In this document: positions 23,846 to 32,002 of the stretch, in pieces | Layout of the letters: each line of letters begins with the position of its first letter | How positions within the stretch are numbered: position 1 is the first letter of the stretch | NCBI GenBank assembly: GCA_947499955.1 | Contig: CANMQI010000002.1 | Location: 248,001-312,000 of the forward strand | DNA from: an uncultured Granulosicoccus sp. | GTDB taxonomy: Bacteria; Pseudomonadota; Gammaproteobacteria; Granulosicoccales; Granulosicoccaceae | Direction of reading: 5' to 3' | Length of the DNA: 64,000 nt | Position numbers and translations under genes: made by a program | The notes under the pieces: generated by a model | What the model was told of the DNA's origin: nothing | What the model saw: the letters and a program-made list of their open reading frames with translations, nothing else | Database searches by the model: none

Positions 23846-25207
23846 ATGAAACCTACGATAAAGTCTGCTGTCGCGACAGGCTTGGCGCTGGCCATGCTGG
23901 CAGCTGGTAGCGCCAGTGCCGCCGATCTGAAATTCGCTCCGGGAGAGGGTGATTTCAACTGGGACAGTTATGAAGCCCTCAAGGAGATGAAGCTCGACGG
24001 TGAGCAGATCACGGTCTTTGGTCCCTGGCTGGGTCCTGACCAGGTGCTGGTGGAAAGCGTCCTGGCATACTTTGCCGAGGCCACTGGCGCTGACGTCAAG
24101 TACACCGGTTCAGACAGTTTCGAACAGCAGATCATGATCGATGCCGAAGCCGGTTCGGCGCCCAACGTAGCGGTCTTCCCTCAGCCGGGCCTGGCATCCG
24201 ACATGGCAAAGCGCGGTTTTCTGACAGCGCTGGGTGATGACACCGCAGCCTGGCTCACCGACAACTACGCGGCTGGTCAGTCATGGGTTGACCTGGCCAC
24301 TTTCCAGGATGACAAGGGCGAAGAGGGTCTGTTCGGCTTCTTCTTCAAGGTCGACGTCAAGTCACTGGTCTGGTACAGCCCGGAGAACTTCGAGGACGCC
24401 GGTTACGAAGTGCCGGAAAGCATGGAAGAGCTCAAGGCGCTGACCGATCAGATCGTGGCCGACGGTGAAACACCCTGGTGTATCGGTCTGGGTTCCGGTG
24501 GAGCGACTGGCTGGCCGGCCACCGACTGGGTGGAAGACATGATGCTGCGTACGCAGCCTGCCGATGTCTATGACCAGTGGGTCAGCAACGAGATTCCCTT
24601 CAACGACGAGCGGGTGATCGGCGCAGTCGAGGAATTTGGCTACTTTGCCCGCAACGACGACTACGTTGCCGGTGGTGCCGGGGCCGTTTCCTCCACGGAT
24701 TTCCGTGACAGCCCCAAGGGTCTGTTCTCCTCACCGCCACAGTGCTATCTGCACCGCCAGGCTTCCTTCATTCCGGCATTCTTTCCGGAAGATACGGTTG
24801 TCGGTGAAGATGCCGATTTCTTCTACTTTCCTGCCTATGCAGAGAAAGACCTGGGCAAGCCGGTATTGGGTGCGGGAACCATGTTCGGGGTCACCAAGGA
24901 AAGCAAGGGTGCCATGGCGCTGATCGAATTCCTCAAATCGCCCATTGCTCATGAAGTATGGATGGCGCAGGAAGGCTTCCTGACACCGTTCAATGGTGTG
25001 AATACCGAACTGTATGCCTCCGATGCTCTGCGCGGCATGGGTGACATTCTGCTCAACGCGACAACCTTCCGTTTTGACGGCAGCGATCTCATGCCGGGTG
25101 GCGTGGGTGCGGGTTCATTCTGGACCGGCATGGTCGACTACGCCGGTGGCAAGGATGCGACGGAGGTCACCACGGACATCCAGAACAGTTGGGATGCTCT
25201 GAAGTAA
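23846..25207 (+). CDS. aglE: Alpha-glucoside ABC transporter, substrate-binding protein
   Basis: 453 residues. The signal peptide is KSAVATGLALAMLAAGSASA with cleavage before ADLKF. The mature protein has the extracellular-solute-binding fold of CUT1 sugar transporters (VFGPWLGPDQVLVESVLAYF, NVAVFPQPGLASDMAKRGFL, TPWCIGLGSGGATGWPATDW). The ATG at 23846 has GGGGAAA upstream. It captures the sugar in the periplasm and delivers it to the AglF/AglG permease. The set of genes after it, and especially the long AglG, matches Sinorhizobium aglEFGK, transporters for sucrose, maltose and trehalose. The exact sugar cannot be read here, and no glucosidase gene (aglA) is present in the cluster. Confidence 0.88.
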   Translation: MKPTIKSAVATGLALAMLAAGSASAADLKFAPGEGDFNWDSYEALKEMKLDGEQITVFGPWLGPDQVLVESVLAYFAEATGADVKYTGSDSFEQQIMIDAEAGSAPNVAVFPQPGLASDMAKRGFLTALGDDTAAWLTDNYAAGQSWVDLATFQDDKGEEGLFGFFFKVDVKSLVWYSPENFEDAGYEVPESMEELKALTDQIVADGETPWCIGLGSGGATGWPATDWVEDMMLRTQPADVYDQWVSNEIPFNDERVIGAVEEFGYFARNDDYVAGGAGAVSSTDFRDSPKGLFSSPPQCYLHRQASFIPAFFPEDTVVGEDADFFYFPAYAEKDLGKPVLGAGTMFGVTKESKGAMALIEFLKSPIAHEVWMAQEGFLTPFNGVNTELYASDALRGMGDILLNATTFRFDGSDLMPGGVGAGSFWTGMVDYAGGKDATEVTTDIQNSWDALK

Positions 25208-25314
25208 TTCACTCAGTCCGGGTCGTGCCAGGCAGTTGATGCCTGGCACGCGGACACCTTGATCTTGCGGGTGTCTTTTCCATAACGCTCCATCGCCTGT
25301 CCGTCGGAGGAAAC
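25208..25314 (+). other. Leader between aglE and aglF
   Basis: 107 bases. GTGCCAGGCA-GTTGAT-GCCTGGCAC near 25226-25251 forms a hairpin with 10-base arms and a 6-base loop. No T-run follows, so it may protect the abundant upstream binding-protein message rather than stop transcription. Confidence 0.55.
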
Positions 25315-26322
25315 ATGCATCCAGCACTTCAGGCCATCCTCACCATCATCATCGGTGTCGGTGGTTGCGTCGGTTATTTCTACTTCTCCAACCAGTTTCT
25401 GGACAAGGTGCTGTTTCCGGGCAAGGGCCCGAATGCCGGGCGTAATATCACCCGAGCCAACATGATTCGCCCGTGGTTGTTCCTGATGCCAGCGCTGCTG
25501 GCGCTGGGCGTCTATCTGGCCTACCCGGTGGTGGAAACCCTGCGATTGTCTCTGACGGAACGTCTTCCCGGCGGTGAGTCGCAGTTCGTCGGGCTGGCCA
25601 ACTACCAGCAGATGTTCGCCGAACCGAAGTTCTGGGAGGCGATGAGCAACAACATGATGTGGTTGCTGGTGGTACCGGCCATGTCCACGGTCTTCGGTCT
25701 GCTGGCAGCACAATTGTCCGACCGCGTGCGCTGGGGCAACCTGGCCAAGTCGCTGATCTTCATGCCCATGGCCATCTCCTTTGTCGGCGCTGCCGTCATC
25801 TGGAAGCTGGTCTACGATGCCCGACCCGTTGGTCAGGACCAGATCGGCGTGCTCAATGCGCTGTACATGTTCTTCGGTGGCACCGAGCCCAAGAACTGGC
25901 TGACCATGATCGGCCCCAACAACTACCTGTTGATGATCGTGCTGGTCTGGATACAGACCGGATTTGCCATGGTCATTCTGTCGGCCGCCTTGCGCGGCAT
26001 TCCCGAGGAGACCGTGGAAGCCGCCATTGTCGATGGCGCGAACCCTTTCCAGGTGTTCTTCAAGATCAAGGTGCCGCAGATCATGGGCACCATCGTGGTG
26101 GTGTGGACCACCATCACCATCGTGGTGCTGAAAGTCTTCGACATCGTCTTTGCCATGACCAATGGCCAGTGGGAAACACAGGTGCTGGCCAACTACATGT
26201 ACGACAAGCTGTTCCGGGCCAATGACTGGGGAGTGGGGTCAGCCAGCGCCATGATCATCATGCTGCTGGTATCACCGATTCTCGTCTGGAATGTGTATAA
26301 CGCCCGCAAGGAGATGCAGTGA
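25315..26322 (+). CDS. aglF: Alpha-glucoside ABC transporter permease 1
   Basis: 335 residues, with an N-terminal membrane helix, a linker, and then the five to six helices of a MalF-type CUT1 permease. The EAA loop that docks on the ATPase is EETVEAAIVDGANPFQVFFK (about residue 228). The first helix (AILTIIIGVGGCVGYFYF) is extra relative to many MalF proteins but normal for AglF. GGAGG precedes the ATG at 25315. Its stop overlaps the start region of the next permease. Confidence 0.92.
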   Translation: MHPALQAILTIIIGVGGCVGYFYFSNQFLDKVLFPGKGPNAGRNITRANMIRPWLFLMPALLALGVYLAYPVVETLRLSLTERLPGGESQFVGLANYQQMFAEPKFWEAMSNNMMWLLVVPAMSTVFGLLAAQLSDRVRWGNLAKSLIFMPMAISFVGAAVIWKLVYDARPVGQDQIGVLNALYMFFGGTEPKNWLTMIGPNNYLLMIVLVWIQTGFAMVILSAALRGIPEETVEAAIVDGANPFQVFFKIKVPQIMGTIVVVWTTITIVVLKVFDIVFAMTNGQWETQVLANYMYDKLFRANDWGVGSASAMIIMLLVSPILVWNVYNARKEMQ

Positions 26323-27470
26323 TGTCGAACATTGCCGGTACGAAGTCCAGTCTTACCTGGGCCGTTCATCTTTCACTGGCCGCCCTGGTGTTGCTGTGGC
26401 TGTTCCCGACGGTGGGGCTGCTGGTGTCCTCGTTCCGTACCTCGGATCAGATCGCCAGCACAGGTTGGTGGAAGGCCATGGTGCCCTCCGAGCAGAACCT
26501 GACGCTGCGCACCGGTGGTGCCGATGATCAGATTCAGAAAGACGGCAACTTCGTGATTGAAGGCAATCTGTTCGGGGAGCCTGGTGATGCTGTCATCTCT
26601 GTCTGGGGAACCAGTTCACGCGCCATCAGCGACTACAAGGCTGGTGAGACGGCAGAGCTGAAGAAGGGGACGAGCGTGACCGTGCAAGGCAACGGTGATT
26701 ACGTGATGCAGAGCCCTGAGGAAATCAGTGGCAAGCGGGGTCAGCGAATCTTCGCCACCGCCAAGACACCGCCGGAATTCACGCTGAAGAACTACAAGTA
26801 TGTACTGTTCGACCCGTCGAATCGGGAGGGGATGGCCAAGGCCTTCTTCAATACGCTCACGGTGACCATCCCTGCCACCATCATTCCCATACTGGTGGCA
26901 GCCTTTGCCGCCTATGCGCTGGCCTGGATGGATTTCCCGGGCAGGGCGCTGCTGATCGCCGCGGTTGTCGGGTTGTTGGTCGTGCCGCTGCAACTGGCCT
27001 TGATTCCCCTGCTCAAGCTGCATAACGAAATCGGCATCGGCAAGGGGTATCTGGGGGCCTGGCTTGCGCATACCGGCTTCGGGCTACCGCTGGCCATTTA
27101 TCTGCTGCGCAACTACATGGTGGGGTTGCCGCGCGATATCATCGAGAATGCCAAGGTCGATGGTGCAACCGATTTCCAGATATTCACCAAGATCATCCTG
27201 CCGCTATCCTTTCCGGCACTGGCCTCCTTTGCCATCTTCCAGTTCCTGTGGACCTGGAACGATCTGCTGGTGGCGCTGGTGTTCCTGATCGACTCAACCG
27301 GGGATACCACGGTCATGACCAAGCAGATTGTCGAACTGTTGGGAACACGCGGCGGTAACTGGGAAATCCTGGCGACATCGGCATTCGTGTCCATTGCGGT
27401 GCCTCTTGGCGTGTTCTTCGCCATGCAGAAGTATCTTGTTCGCGGTCTGTTGGCCGGCTCGGTTAAATAA
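26322..27470 (+). CDS. aglG: Alpha-glucoside ABC transporter permease 2
   Basis: 382 residues. The ATG at 26322 has GGAG eight bases upstream; GTG 26319 is the alternative. After the first membrane helix there is a large periplasmic insertion (about residues 40-165) containing NLTLRTGGADDQIQKDGNF and KGTSVTVQGNGDYVMQSPEE. This is the distinctive feature of AglG compared with ordinary MalG. The MalG-type core follows, with the EAA loop as RDIIENAKVDGATDFQIFTK (about residue 268). It partners AglF in the inner membrane. Confidence 0.92.
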   Translation: MSNIAGTKSSLTWAVHLSLAALVLLWLFPTVGLLVSSFRTSDQIASTGWWKAMVPSEQNLTLRTGGADDQIQKDGNFVIEGNLFGEPGDAVISVWGTSSRAISDYKAGETAELKKGTSVTVQGNGDYVMQSPEEISGKRGQRIFATAKTPPEFTLKNYKYVLFDPSNREGMAKAFFNTLTVTIPATIIPILVAAFAAYALAWMDFPGRALLIAAVVGLLVVPLQLALIPLLKLHNEIGIGKGYLGAWLAHTGFGLPLAIYLLRNYMVGLPRDIIENAKVDGATDFQIFTKIILPLSFPALASFAIFQFLWTWNDLLVALVFLIDSTGDTTVMTKQIVELLGTRGGNWEILATSAFVSIAVPLGVFFAMQKYLVRGLLAGSVK

Positions 27471-27484
27471 GGGAGAAAACGGTA

Positions 27485-28582
27485 ATGACCAACCTCAAGC
27501 TGACCAATGTCGAGAAGACCTACGCGGGCAACATCAATGTGCTCAACAACATCAATCTGGATATCAAGACGGGTGAGCTGATCGTCTTTGTCGGCCCCTC
27601 CGGTTGTGGCAAGTCGACGCTGCTACGCATGATTGCAGGCCTGGAGACCATCACTGGTGGGGAATTCACCATCGATGGGGAGCGCATGAATGACATGCCC
27701 CCGGCGCAGCGCGGAATTGCCATGGTGTTCCAGTCCTACGCGCTGTATCCACACATGACTGTGCGGGACAATATGTCGTTTGCGCTGAAGCTGGCAAAGA
27801 AATCGCCGGCGGAAATCGATGCTGCGATCAACCGGGTTGCGGAAACCCTGCAGCTGACCGAGTACCTGGATCGCCTCCCCAAGGCGCTGTCCGGTGGTCA
27901 GCGACAACGGGTTGCCATCGGCCGCTCCATCGTGCGTGACCCGAAGGTCTATCTGTTCGATGAGCCGCTGTCGAACCTGGACGCCGCTTTGCGGGTGGCC
28001 ACTCGTATCGAAATCGCCCAGCTGAAAGAGAGCATGCCGGAATCCACCATGGTCTACGTCACGCACGATCAGGTGGAAGCGATGACGCTGGCCTCGCGCA
28101 TTGTGGTTCTGGCCAACAAGGGCATTGCCCAGGTGGGTACACCGCTGGATCTGTATGAACGGCCGGAGAACGAATTCGTGGCGCAGTTCATCGGCTCACC
28201 CGCCATGAATCTGCTCGGCGGTACCGTGGAGCAAACCGGTGAGGTGACGCAAGTGAGGGTGAACCACGGTGGTGGCATCATCAGCGCGAACATCCCCACG
28301 AGCGCCGAGATGCAAGGCAAGGCCGTCAATATCGGCATTCGGCCCGAGGACATGGAACCCACCACCAGTGACAACTACGCCTTCGAGAATGTGGTCGAGA
28401 TATCGGAAGCGCTGGGCGAAGTCACGCAGGTGTATTTCAAACGGCAGACGGCCGATGCCAATCCGGTCATCGCCAAGTTGCAGGGCATACACCGGGATGT
28501 CCGGGGTCGTAACATGCGCATGAGCGCAGAACCCGGCAAGGTGCATCTGTTTGCCGACGGGCAATCGCTGCTTTATCGCTGA
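27485..28582 (+). CDS. aglK: Alpha-glucoside ABC transporter ATPase
   Basis: 365 residues of the MalK/UgpC type. Walker A is GPSGCGKST (about residue 37), the Q-loop VFQSYALYPHM, the ABC signature ALSGGQRQRVAIGRS, Walker B VYLFDEPLSNLD, and the switch His is in YVTHDQVEAMT. A C-terminal TOBE/OB domain (about residues 240-365, including GIRPEDMEP) provides the regulatory part found in MalK. It drives sugar uptake by AglEFG and may also energise other CUT1 permeases. GGGAGAAA lies 7-14 bases before the ATG. A long hairpin follows 7 bases after its stop. Confidence 0.95.
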   Translation: MTNLKLTNVEKTYAGNINVLNNINLDIKTGELIVFVGPSGCGKSTLLRMIAGLETITGGEFTIDGERMNDMPPAQRGIAMVFQSYALYPHMTVRDNMSFALKLAKKSPAEIDAAINRVAETLQLTEYLDRLPKALSGGQRQRVAIGRSIVRDPKVYLFDEPLSNLDAALRVATRIEIAQLKESMPESTMVYVTHDQVEAMTLASRIVVLANKGIAQVGTPLDLYERPENEFVAQFIGSPAMNLLGGTVEQTGEVTQVRVNHGGGIISANIPTSAEMQGKAVNIGIRPEDMEPTTSDNYAFENVVEISEALGEVTQVYFKRQTADANPVIAKLQGIHRDVRGRNMRMSAEPGKVHLFADGQSLLYR

Positions 28583-28589
28583 GGCCACA

Positions 28590-28644
28590 AGTGGGTCGAT
28601 CGGGAGACAAGGTAATACTCACCTTGTTTCCCGGTCGACCCACT
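28590..28644. repeat. Long hairpin after aglK; also part of a repeat pair
   Basis: Two 24-base arms (28590-28613 and 28621-28644) pair along their full length with only two G-U wobbles around a 7-base loop. There is no clear T-run, so it may be a transcript-stabilising or Rho-linked 3' hairpin rather than a simple terminator. The second arm recurs with 22 of 24 bases identical at 55688-55711, suggesting a dispersed palindromic (REP-like) repeat. Confidence 0.75.
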
Positions 28645-28878
28645 GGATGGTGCTGATTGCCTGATCGATACCGGGTCACTTGCCAGGCGGTTCGGCTGCC
28701 TGATAACTGCTCTATAATGCTCAACAACAGGGGGTGGAATGCTGGCACGAACTGTGTGTCATGAAACAGTGTTGCCATGCACAAATGTAGCAATTATCCT
28801 TCTTTGTACTCAGGGGTCTACATTAAGAGGTAGAGGTTTTGTACAACCCGGTGTTCTAGAAGGTTAACCAGAGACCAT
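28645..28878. other. Intergenic region before the FlgT-like gene
   Basis: About 230 bases. It is AT-richer than its flanks and presumably holds the promoter of the lipoprotein gene, but I cannot point to good -35/-10 boxes. No small gene is convincing. Confidence 0.4.
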
Positions 28879-29850
28879 ATGACTGTAACTTTTTACAAGC
28901 TTTGGATCGTTGCAGTCTTGTCGCTACTGCTCGTCGGCTGTTCACTCCCGGGTGGACTGCCGTTTGTCGGGCAAGGGAAAGAAACTCCGCAAGCACAAGC
29001 GCGCGCTGTACTGCAGGGAACGGGCGGCGCACTGGAAGCCTGTTCACCCGAGCCGGGTACGCCATTCATCTACAAGAAGGCCATCCTCGTTGCCGGCACC
29101 ATCGGCGTGCCTGATCTTGCCAGGGATTTGCCAGGCCTGACCACCTTGACTTCTCAGCGCCTCCAGATGCACCTGGATGCTCTGGAGCGTTTCAATGTAT
29201 TTGCAACTCACGATTCAAGCTTTGAAAGCATGGGCCCCGGCACGGCAGGGCGCGTCAGGCAGCTGGGCAAGGAGTACACGTCCCAGTTCGTAGTCAAGCT
29301 CGATATCGAGGATCTGAGCGTTCAACCCTCCGGAGGGTGGTTCGATGAACTGCTCGGCGGCAGTGATCAGCGCAATGTGCAGATGAGGTTGTACATCTAC
29401 GACGTGGAGTATGGCGCTCTGTTTCATTCACAGCCATACCAGCGCACCGTCAGTGGCGATGTCGTCGGTTATCCGGGAAATGGCAGAACCGTGGCCAGCC
29501 CCTGGTTCGACACTGACCTCGGAAAACAGATCGACGAGATGTTGCAAGCCATGAGCATGCAGGTAAACGAGAGTCTCGCCTGCGTACCCTTCTCTGCAGA
29601 AGTAACCTCTATCAGAGGTAACGACATTCACATCAATGCCGGCTTTCTCCACGGCATTCGGTCAGGCGATACCCTGCGAGTCTATCGCCGCACTGACGTA
29701 TTGGCACCGGAAGACAGGCAAGAGCAGGGTGAGAATGACGGATGGATCAAGGTGCATACCGTGTTCCCGAACCACAGCGTAGCCAGCACCGCCAGAGACG
29801 GGGTAGTGGGCTATGGCCTGGATACCGGTGATGTAGTTCGAGCCTGGTAG
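28879..29850 (+). CDS. Lipoprotein with possible FlgT-like domains
   Basis: 323 residues. The signal peptide LWIVAVLSLLLVGCS ends in a lipobox, so the protein is lipid-anchored. IYKKAILVAGTIGVPDLARD then LTSQRLQMHLDALERFNVF look like the middle domain of the flagellar assembly protein FlgT, a TolB-N-like fold. The C-terminal 90 residues (VTSIRGNDIHINAGFLHGIR, SGDTLRVYRR) resemble its small SH3-like C-terminal domain. FlgT in Vibrio builds the H-ring around the sheathed flagellar basal body; it is normally secreted rather than lipid-anchored. No flagellar genes are adjacent, but two chemoreceptor genes lie 9 kb away. I am only moderately sure of the family. Confidence 0.55.
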   Translation: MTVTFYKLWIVAVLSLLLVGCSLPGGLPFVGQGKETPQAQARAVLQGTGGALEACSPEPGTPFIYKKAILVAGTIGVPDLARDLPGLTTLTSQRLQMHLDALERFNVFATHDSSFESMGPGTAGRVRQLGKEYTSQFVVKLDIEDLSVQPSGGWFDELLGGSDQRNVQMRLYIYDVEYGALFHSQPYQRTVSGDVVGYPGNGRTVASPWFDTDLGKQIDEMLQAMSMQVNESLACVPFSAEVTSIRGNDIHINAGFLHGIRSGDTLRVYRRTDVLAPEDRQEQGENDGWIKVHTVFPNHSVASTARDGVVGYGLDTGDVVRAW

Positions 29851-30030
29851 CGCATCAGGGCTCTGCGGTGCATCAGTCCAATATGTCTGGACTCGAGGGG
29901 CATTTGTTGGAAGGCTGCTCTCTGAAGAGATGGCTGGCTGAAACTAAGTCATGCAGCCTTTCCAATCGTAGGGCGTGAACCGAAAGTGTTCATCTGCCTT
30001 GGCCATGGCGTATCAATCTGTCTGAATGCT

Positions 30031-30057
30031 GTGCCTGCTGTGCCTGCTGTGCCTGCT
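30031..30057. repeat. Three 9-base tandem repeats
   Basis: Three perfect copies of GTGCCTGCT. They create a Leu/Cys-rich open frame that I do not regard as a gene. Confidence 0.7.
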
Positions 30058-30205
30058 CTTGTGGCATCAGCAACACACGAGAATCGTCCGGAATTTCGGC
30101 CGCTACTGGTTGATGTCATGGACGTCCTATCGTGTGCGCAAAGCGCGCATGATCGGGATAACCCGGGTAAGTGCCTGTCGATACAGGAGGAGGGGGGATG
30201 GACAT

Positions 30206-30299
30206 CCCGGGTCTTGCCCGGGAGCCCGGCTTCAGATTGAAGCCCGCAACCGATGCAATGCTTCGGTCTATCGAGAACCTGCGGGTGGCGTGGTTCTCG
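30206..30299. repeat. Cluster of short palindromes between convergent genes
   Basis: Three adjacent potential stems: CCCGGG-TCTTG-CCCGGG (30206-30222), GGCTTC-AGATT-GAAGCC (30228-30244) and CGAGAACC-N12-GGTTCTCG (30272-30299). All arms are perfect. The 508-base stretch 29851-30358 has no other convincing content. It could be a bidirectional 3' structure for the convergent genes on either side, or a REP-like element. No T-run is present. Confidence 0.6.
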
Positions 30300-30358
30300 T
30301 CGTCTATTGCGTCAAGGCCTGACTTGCGCAGAACGAAACTAAGGCCGCTCTTGCGTTT

Positions 30359-31069
30359 CTACTGAGAAAAGTAATAGCAACTGGAGGAAAGCGGTTGTGA
30401 GAACTCCACATTACTGCAGGCATAGGCCAGCTGTTTTTGCAGATTGATCCTCGCTTCGATTTCTTCGTCCATGCCAAGGACAACAGCATGTTCAGTCTGC
30501 TCTGGCAGATGCTTCACCCCACTTTCCCGCGGCATATCCATGATGACTGCCTGTTCGATCTCTGTCGGTTGAGCTTCCGCCTCCGTTGCCCCGGGGATCT
30601 CCACAATGACCAGCGGTTCAGACTGCTCCGAATGATTCTCGGCAGCAGCTTCCCCGAACATGCCCGTAATGAGCGTGGGCTCGGCTGCACCTAGTGGCGG
30701 ATTGCCCGTGAGTCCTGACAGGCCAGTGAGCTGTGTACCATCTTCCGGTATCAGACTCCTGTTCATATAGGCTTGTCGGCTATTGTTGTTGTCGTTCTTG
30801 CTGGTGAAGGCAGAACTTTTGCCAATCATGAAGCCGGCCACACTGCCCAGCAGCGGGGCAAGTGGGTTTGCCACTGCGGCGCCTGCCAGGATACTGCCTA
30901 CCAAACTACCAGTGCGGCTGGGGTCGGATAGAAACTCCTTCGTCCTTTCGGAGAAGGATTCTGCAGCGGGTAGCCGCTCCTCCGCATGCAAGCCGGAGGT
31001 CATGAGAAGGGTGCTGGCTATGGTGACAACGCAGATTCCCTTGTAGCGGTGTAATTTCCTTTTTTTCAT
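30359..31069 (-). CDS. Secreted protein of unknown function in the DUF4402 cluster
   Basis: 236 residues. A basic start and ICVVTIASTLLMTSGLHA make a signal peptide. The mature N-terminus contains a Gly/Ala-rich hydrophobic stretch, GSLVGSILAGAAVANPLAPL then LGSVAGFMIGKSS, reminiscent of glycine-zipper membrane segments. The second half has a repetitive feel (PLVIVEIPGATEAE, QAVIMDMPRESG, HAVVLGMDEE), as if a V-I/L-x-M unit were repeated three times. Two cysteines near the C-terminus (YACSN, SSSCYY) could form a disulfide. I recognise no family. It lies 32 bases downstream of the chaperone gene on the same strand, so it is probably part of the fibre cluster. Confidence 0.6.
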   Translation of the reverse strand: MKKRKLHRYKGICVVTIASTLLMTSGLHAEERLPAAESFSERTKEFLSDPSRTGSLVGSILAGAAVANPLAPLLGSVAGFMIGKSSAFTSKNDNNNSRQAYMNRSLIPEDGTQLTGLSGLTGNPPLGAAEPTLITGMFGEAAAENHSEQSEPLVIVEIPGATEAEAQPTEIEQAVIMDMPRESGVKHLPEQTEHAVVLGMDEEIEARINLQKQLAYACSNVEFSQPLSSSCYYFSQ

Positions 31070-31101
31070 GCTGAATCCTTATCTCGGTTTCGGCGAATAT
31101 A

Positions 31102-31953
31102 TCAGTTGGCTTTGAACACCTGTTCAGCCCATAGTATTCCCTCGTACTCCTTTTGCCCCTCATAGGCGACGCGGACCCAGGCTCCTGCAGGAATGCGAGC
31201 ATCGCGCAAGGGGACCGTGATAGTGCGCTGGTCGACTTCCTGAAAGATTGATAGCTCTCCATATTGCCCTATCAGTTCAACAGGGCTATTTGCATCGCGT
31301 TGCATCTCCACCAATACCCGACCGTAGCTACTGGCGTTGCCAGCGCGATTGAACGTCAACTTTAGACCCAGGTGCTTCTCATCTTTTGTTGGTACAGCAT
31401 TGACGCCCTCAATCGAGACTTGTGGTGCATCGGTATCATGTCTCACTACCACAGGGATGGAGAATGACATCTGCATGAAAACCTGGACTCCAACCCCTTC
31501 TTGTGGGCCTTCTGCTGACAATGTCGCAGTGGGTTCCGAGATATCCGGAATGACTTCCAACAACAGGTGCGATCGGTACTCGCCAGAAGGTAGATCAGCC
31601 GGTGGGCGCCAGCTGAAGCGTACAGTCTGATTCTCACCGGAACCGACAGTGATCTGACGTGGAGACAGACGTATCATATCCTTGGCGGAAGGCCACTCTT
31701 CACTCTCCGGGATCATGGTATAGCCACCGTTTTCGTCCGCACGTTTATCCTGCCAGCTCAAACGATAAGTTCGTGGGCCTTCACTGGGGTTACGCAGTAT
31801 CAAAGTTGCACTTTGATTGGCATCATCCAGTAGAACCCGAGTGGGGCTGATCAGCATGTCTGCATGGGCTATAGAAGTTATCCATAGCCATAACACCAAG
31901 CTAGCTAATACTGATCGAATTAGCGACTTTCTATTCTTCATCAAATTGCTCAA
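31102..31953 (-). CDS. PapD-like periplasmic fimbrial chaperone
   Basis: 283 residues. The signal peptide ends near ITSIAHA. The mature protein begins DMLISPTRVLLDDANQSATL, where chaperones of this class place the donor G1-type strand and first beta strands. The Pili_assembly_N pattern continues with LSPRQITVGSGENQTVRFSW. A second, shorter immunoglobulin-like domain follows from about residue 160. It is longer than classic FimC (about 230 residues) and lacks an easily recognised FGL loop signature, so it is closer to the archaic/alternative chaperones. Its neighbours (DUF4402 proteins and an usher-like protein) suggest it folds DUF4402 subunits in the periplasm. Confidence 0.82.
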   Translation of the reverse strand: MSNLMKNRKSLIRSVLASLVLWLWITSIAHADMLISPTRVLLDDANQSATLILRNPSEGPRTYRLSWQDKRADENGGYTMIPESEEWPSAKDMIRLSPRQITVGSGENQTVRFSWRPPADLPSGEYRSHLLLEVIPDISEPTATLSAEGPQEGVGVQVFMQMSFSIPVVVRHDTDAPQVSIEGVNAVPTKDEKHLGLKLTFNRAGNASSYGRVLVEMQRDANSPVELIGQYGELSIFQEVDQRTITVPLRDARIPAGAWVRVAYEGQKEYEGILWAEQVFKAN

Positions 31954-32002
31954 AAATAGTATATTAATTATCTATTCAACTCCAACCCTGCTCGGCAAGA
32001 TC

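Noticed and set aside
28735..28760. CTGGCACGAACTGTG as a sigma-54 promoter
   Set aside because: The -24 half is good but the -12 TTGC element is missing.
30026..30322. Possible small Leu/Cys-rich membrane peptide
   Set aside because: The Leu/Cys stretch comes from three 9-base tandem repeats; no ribosome site and the rest is not protein-like.
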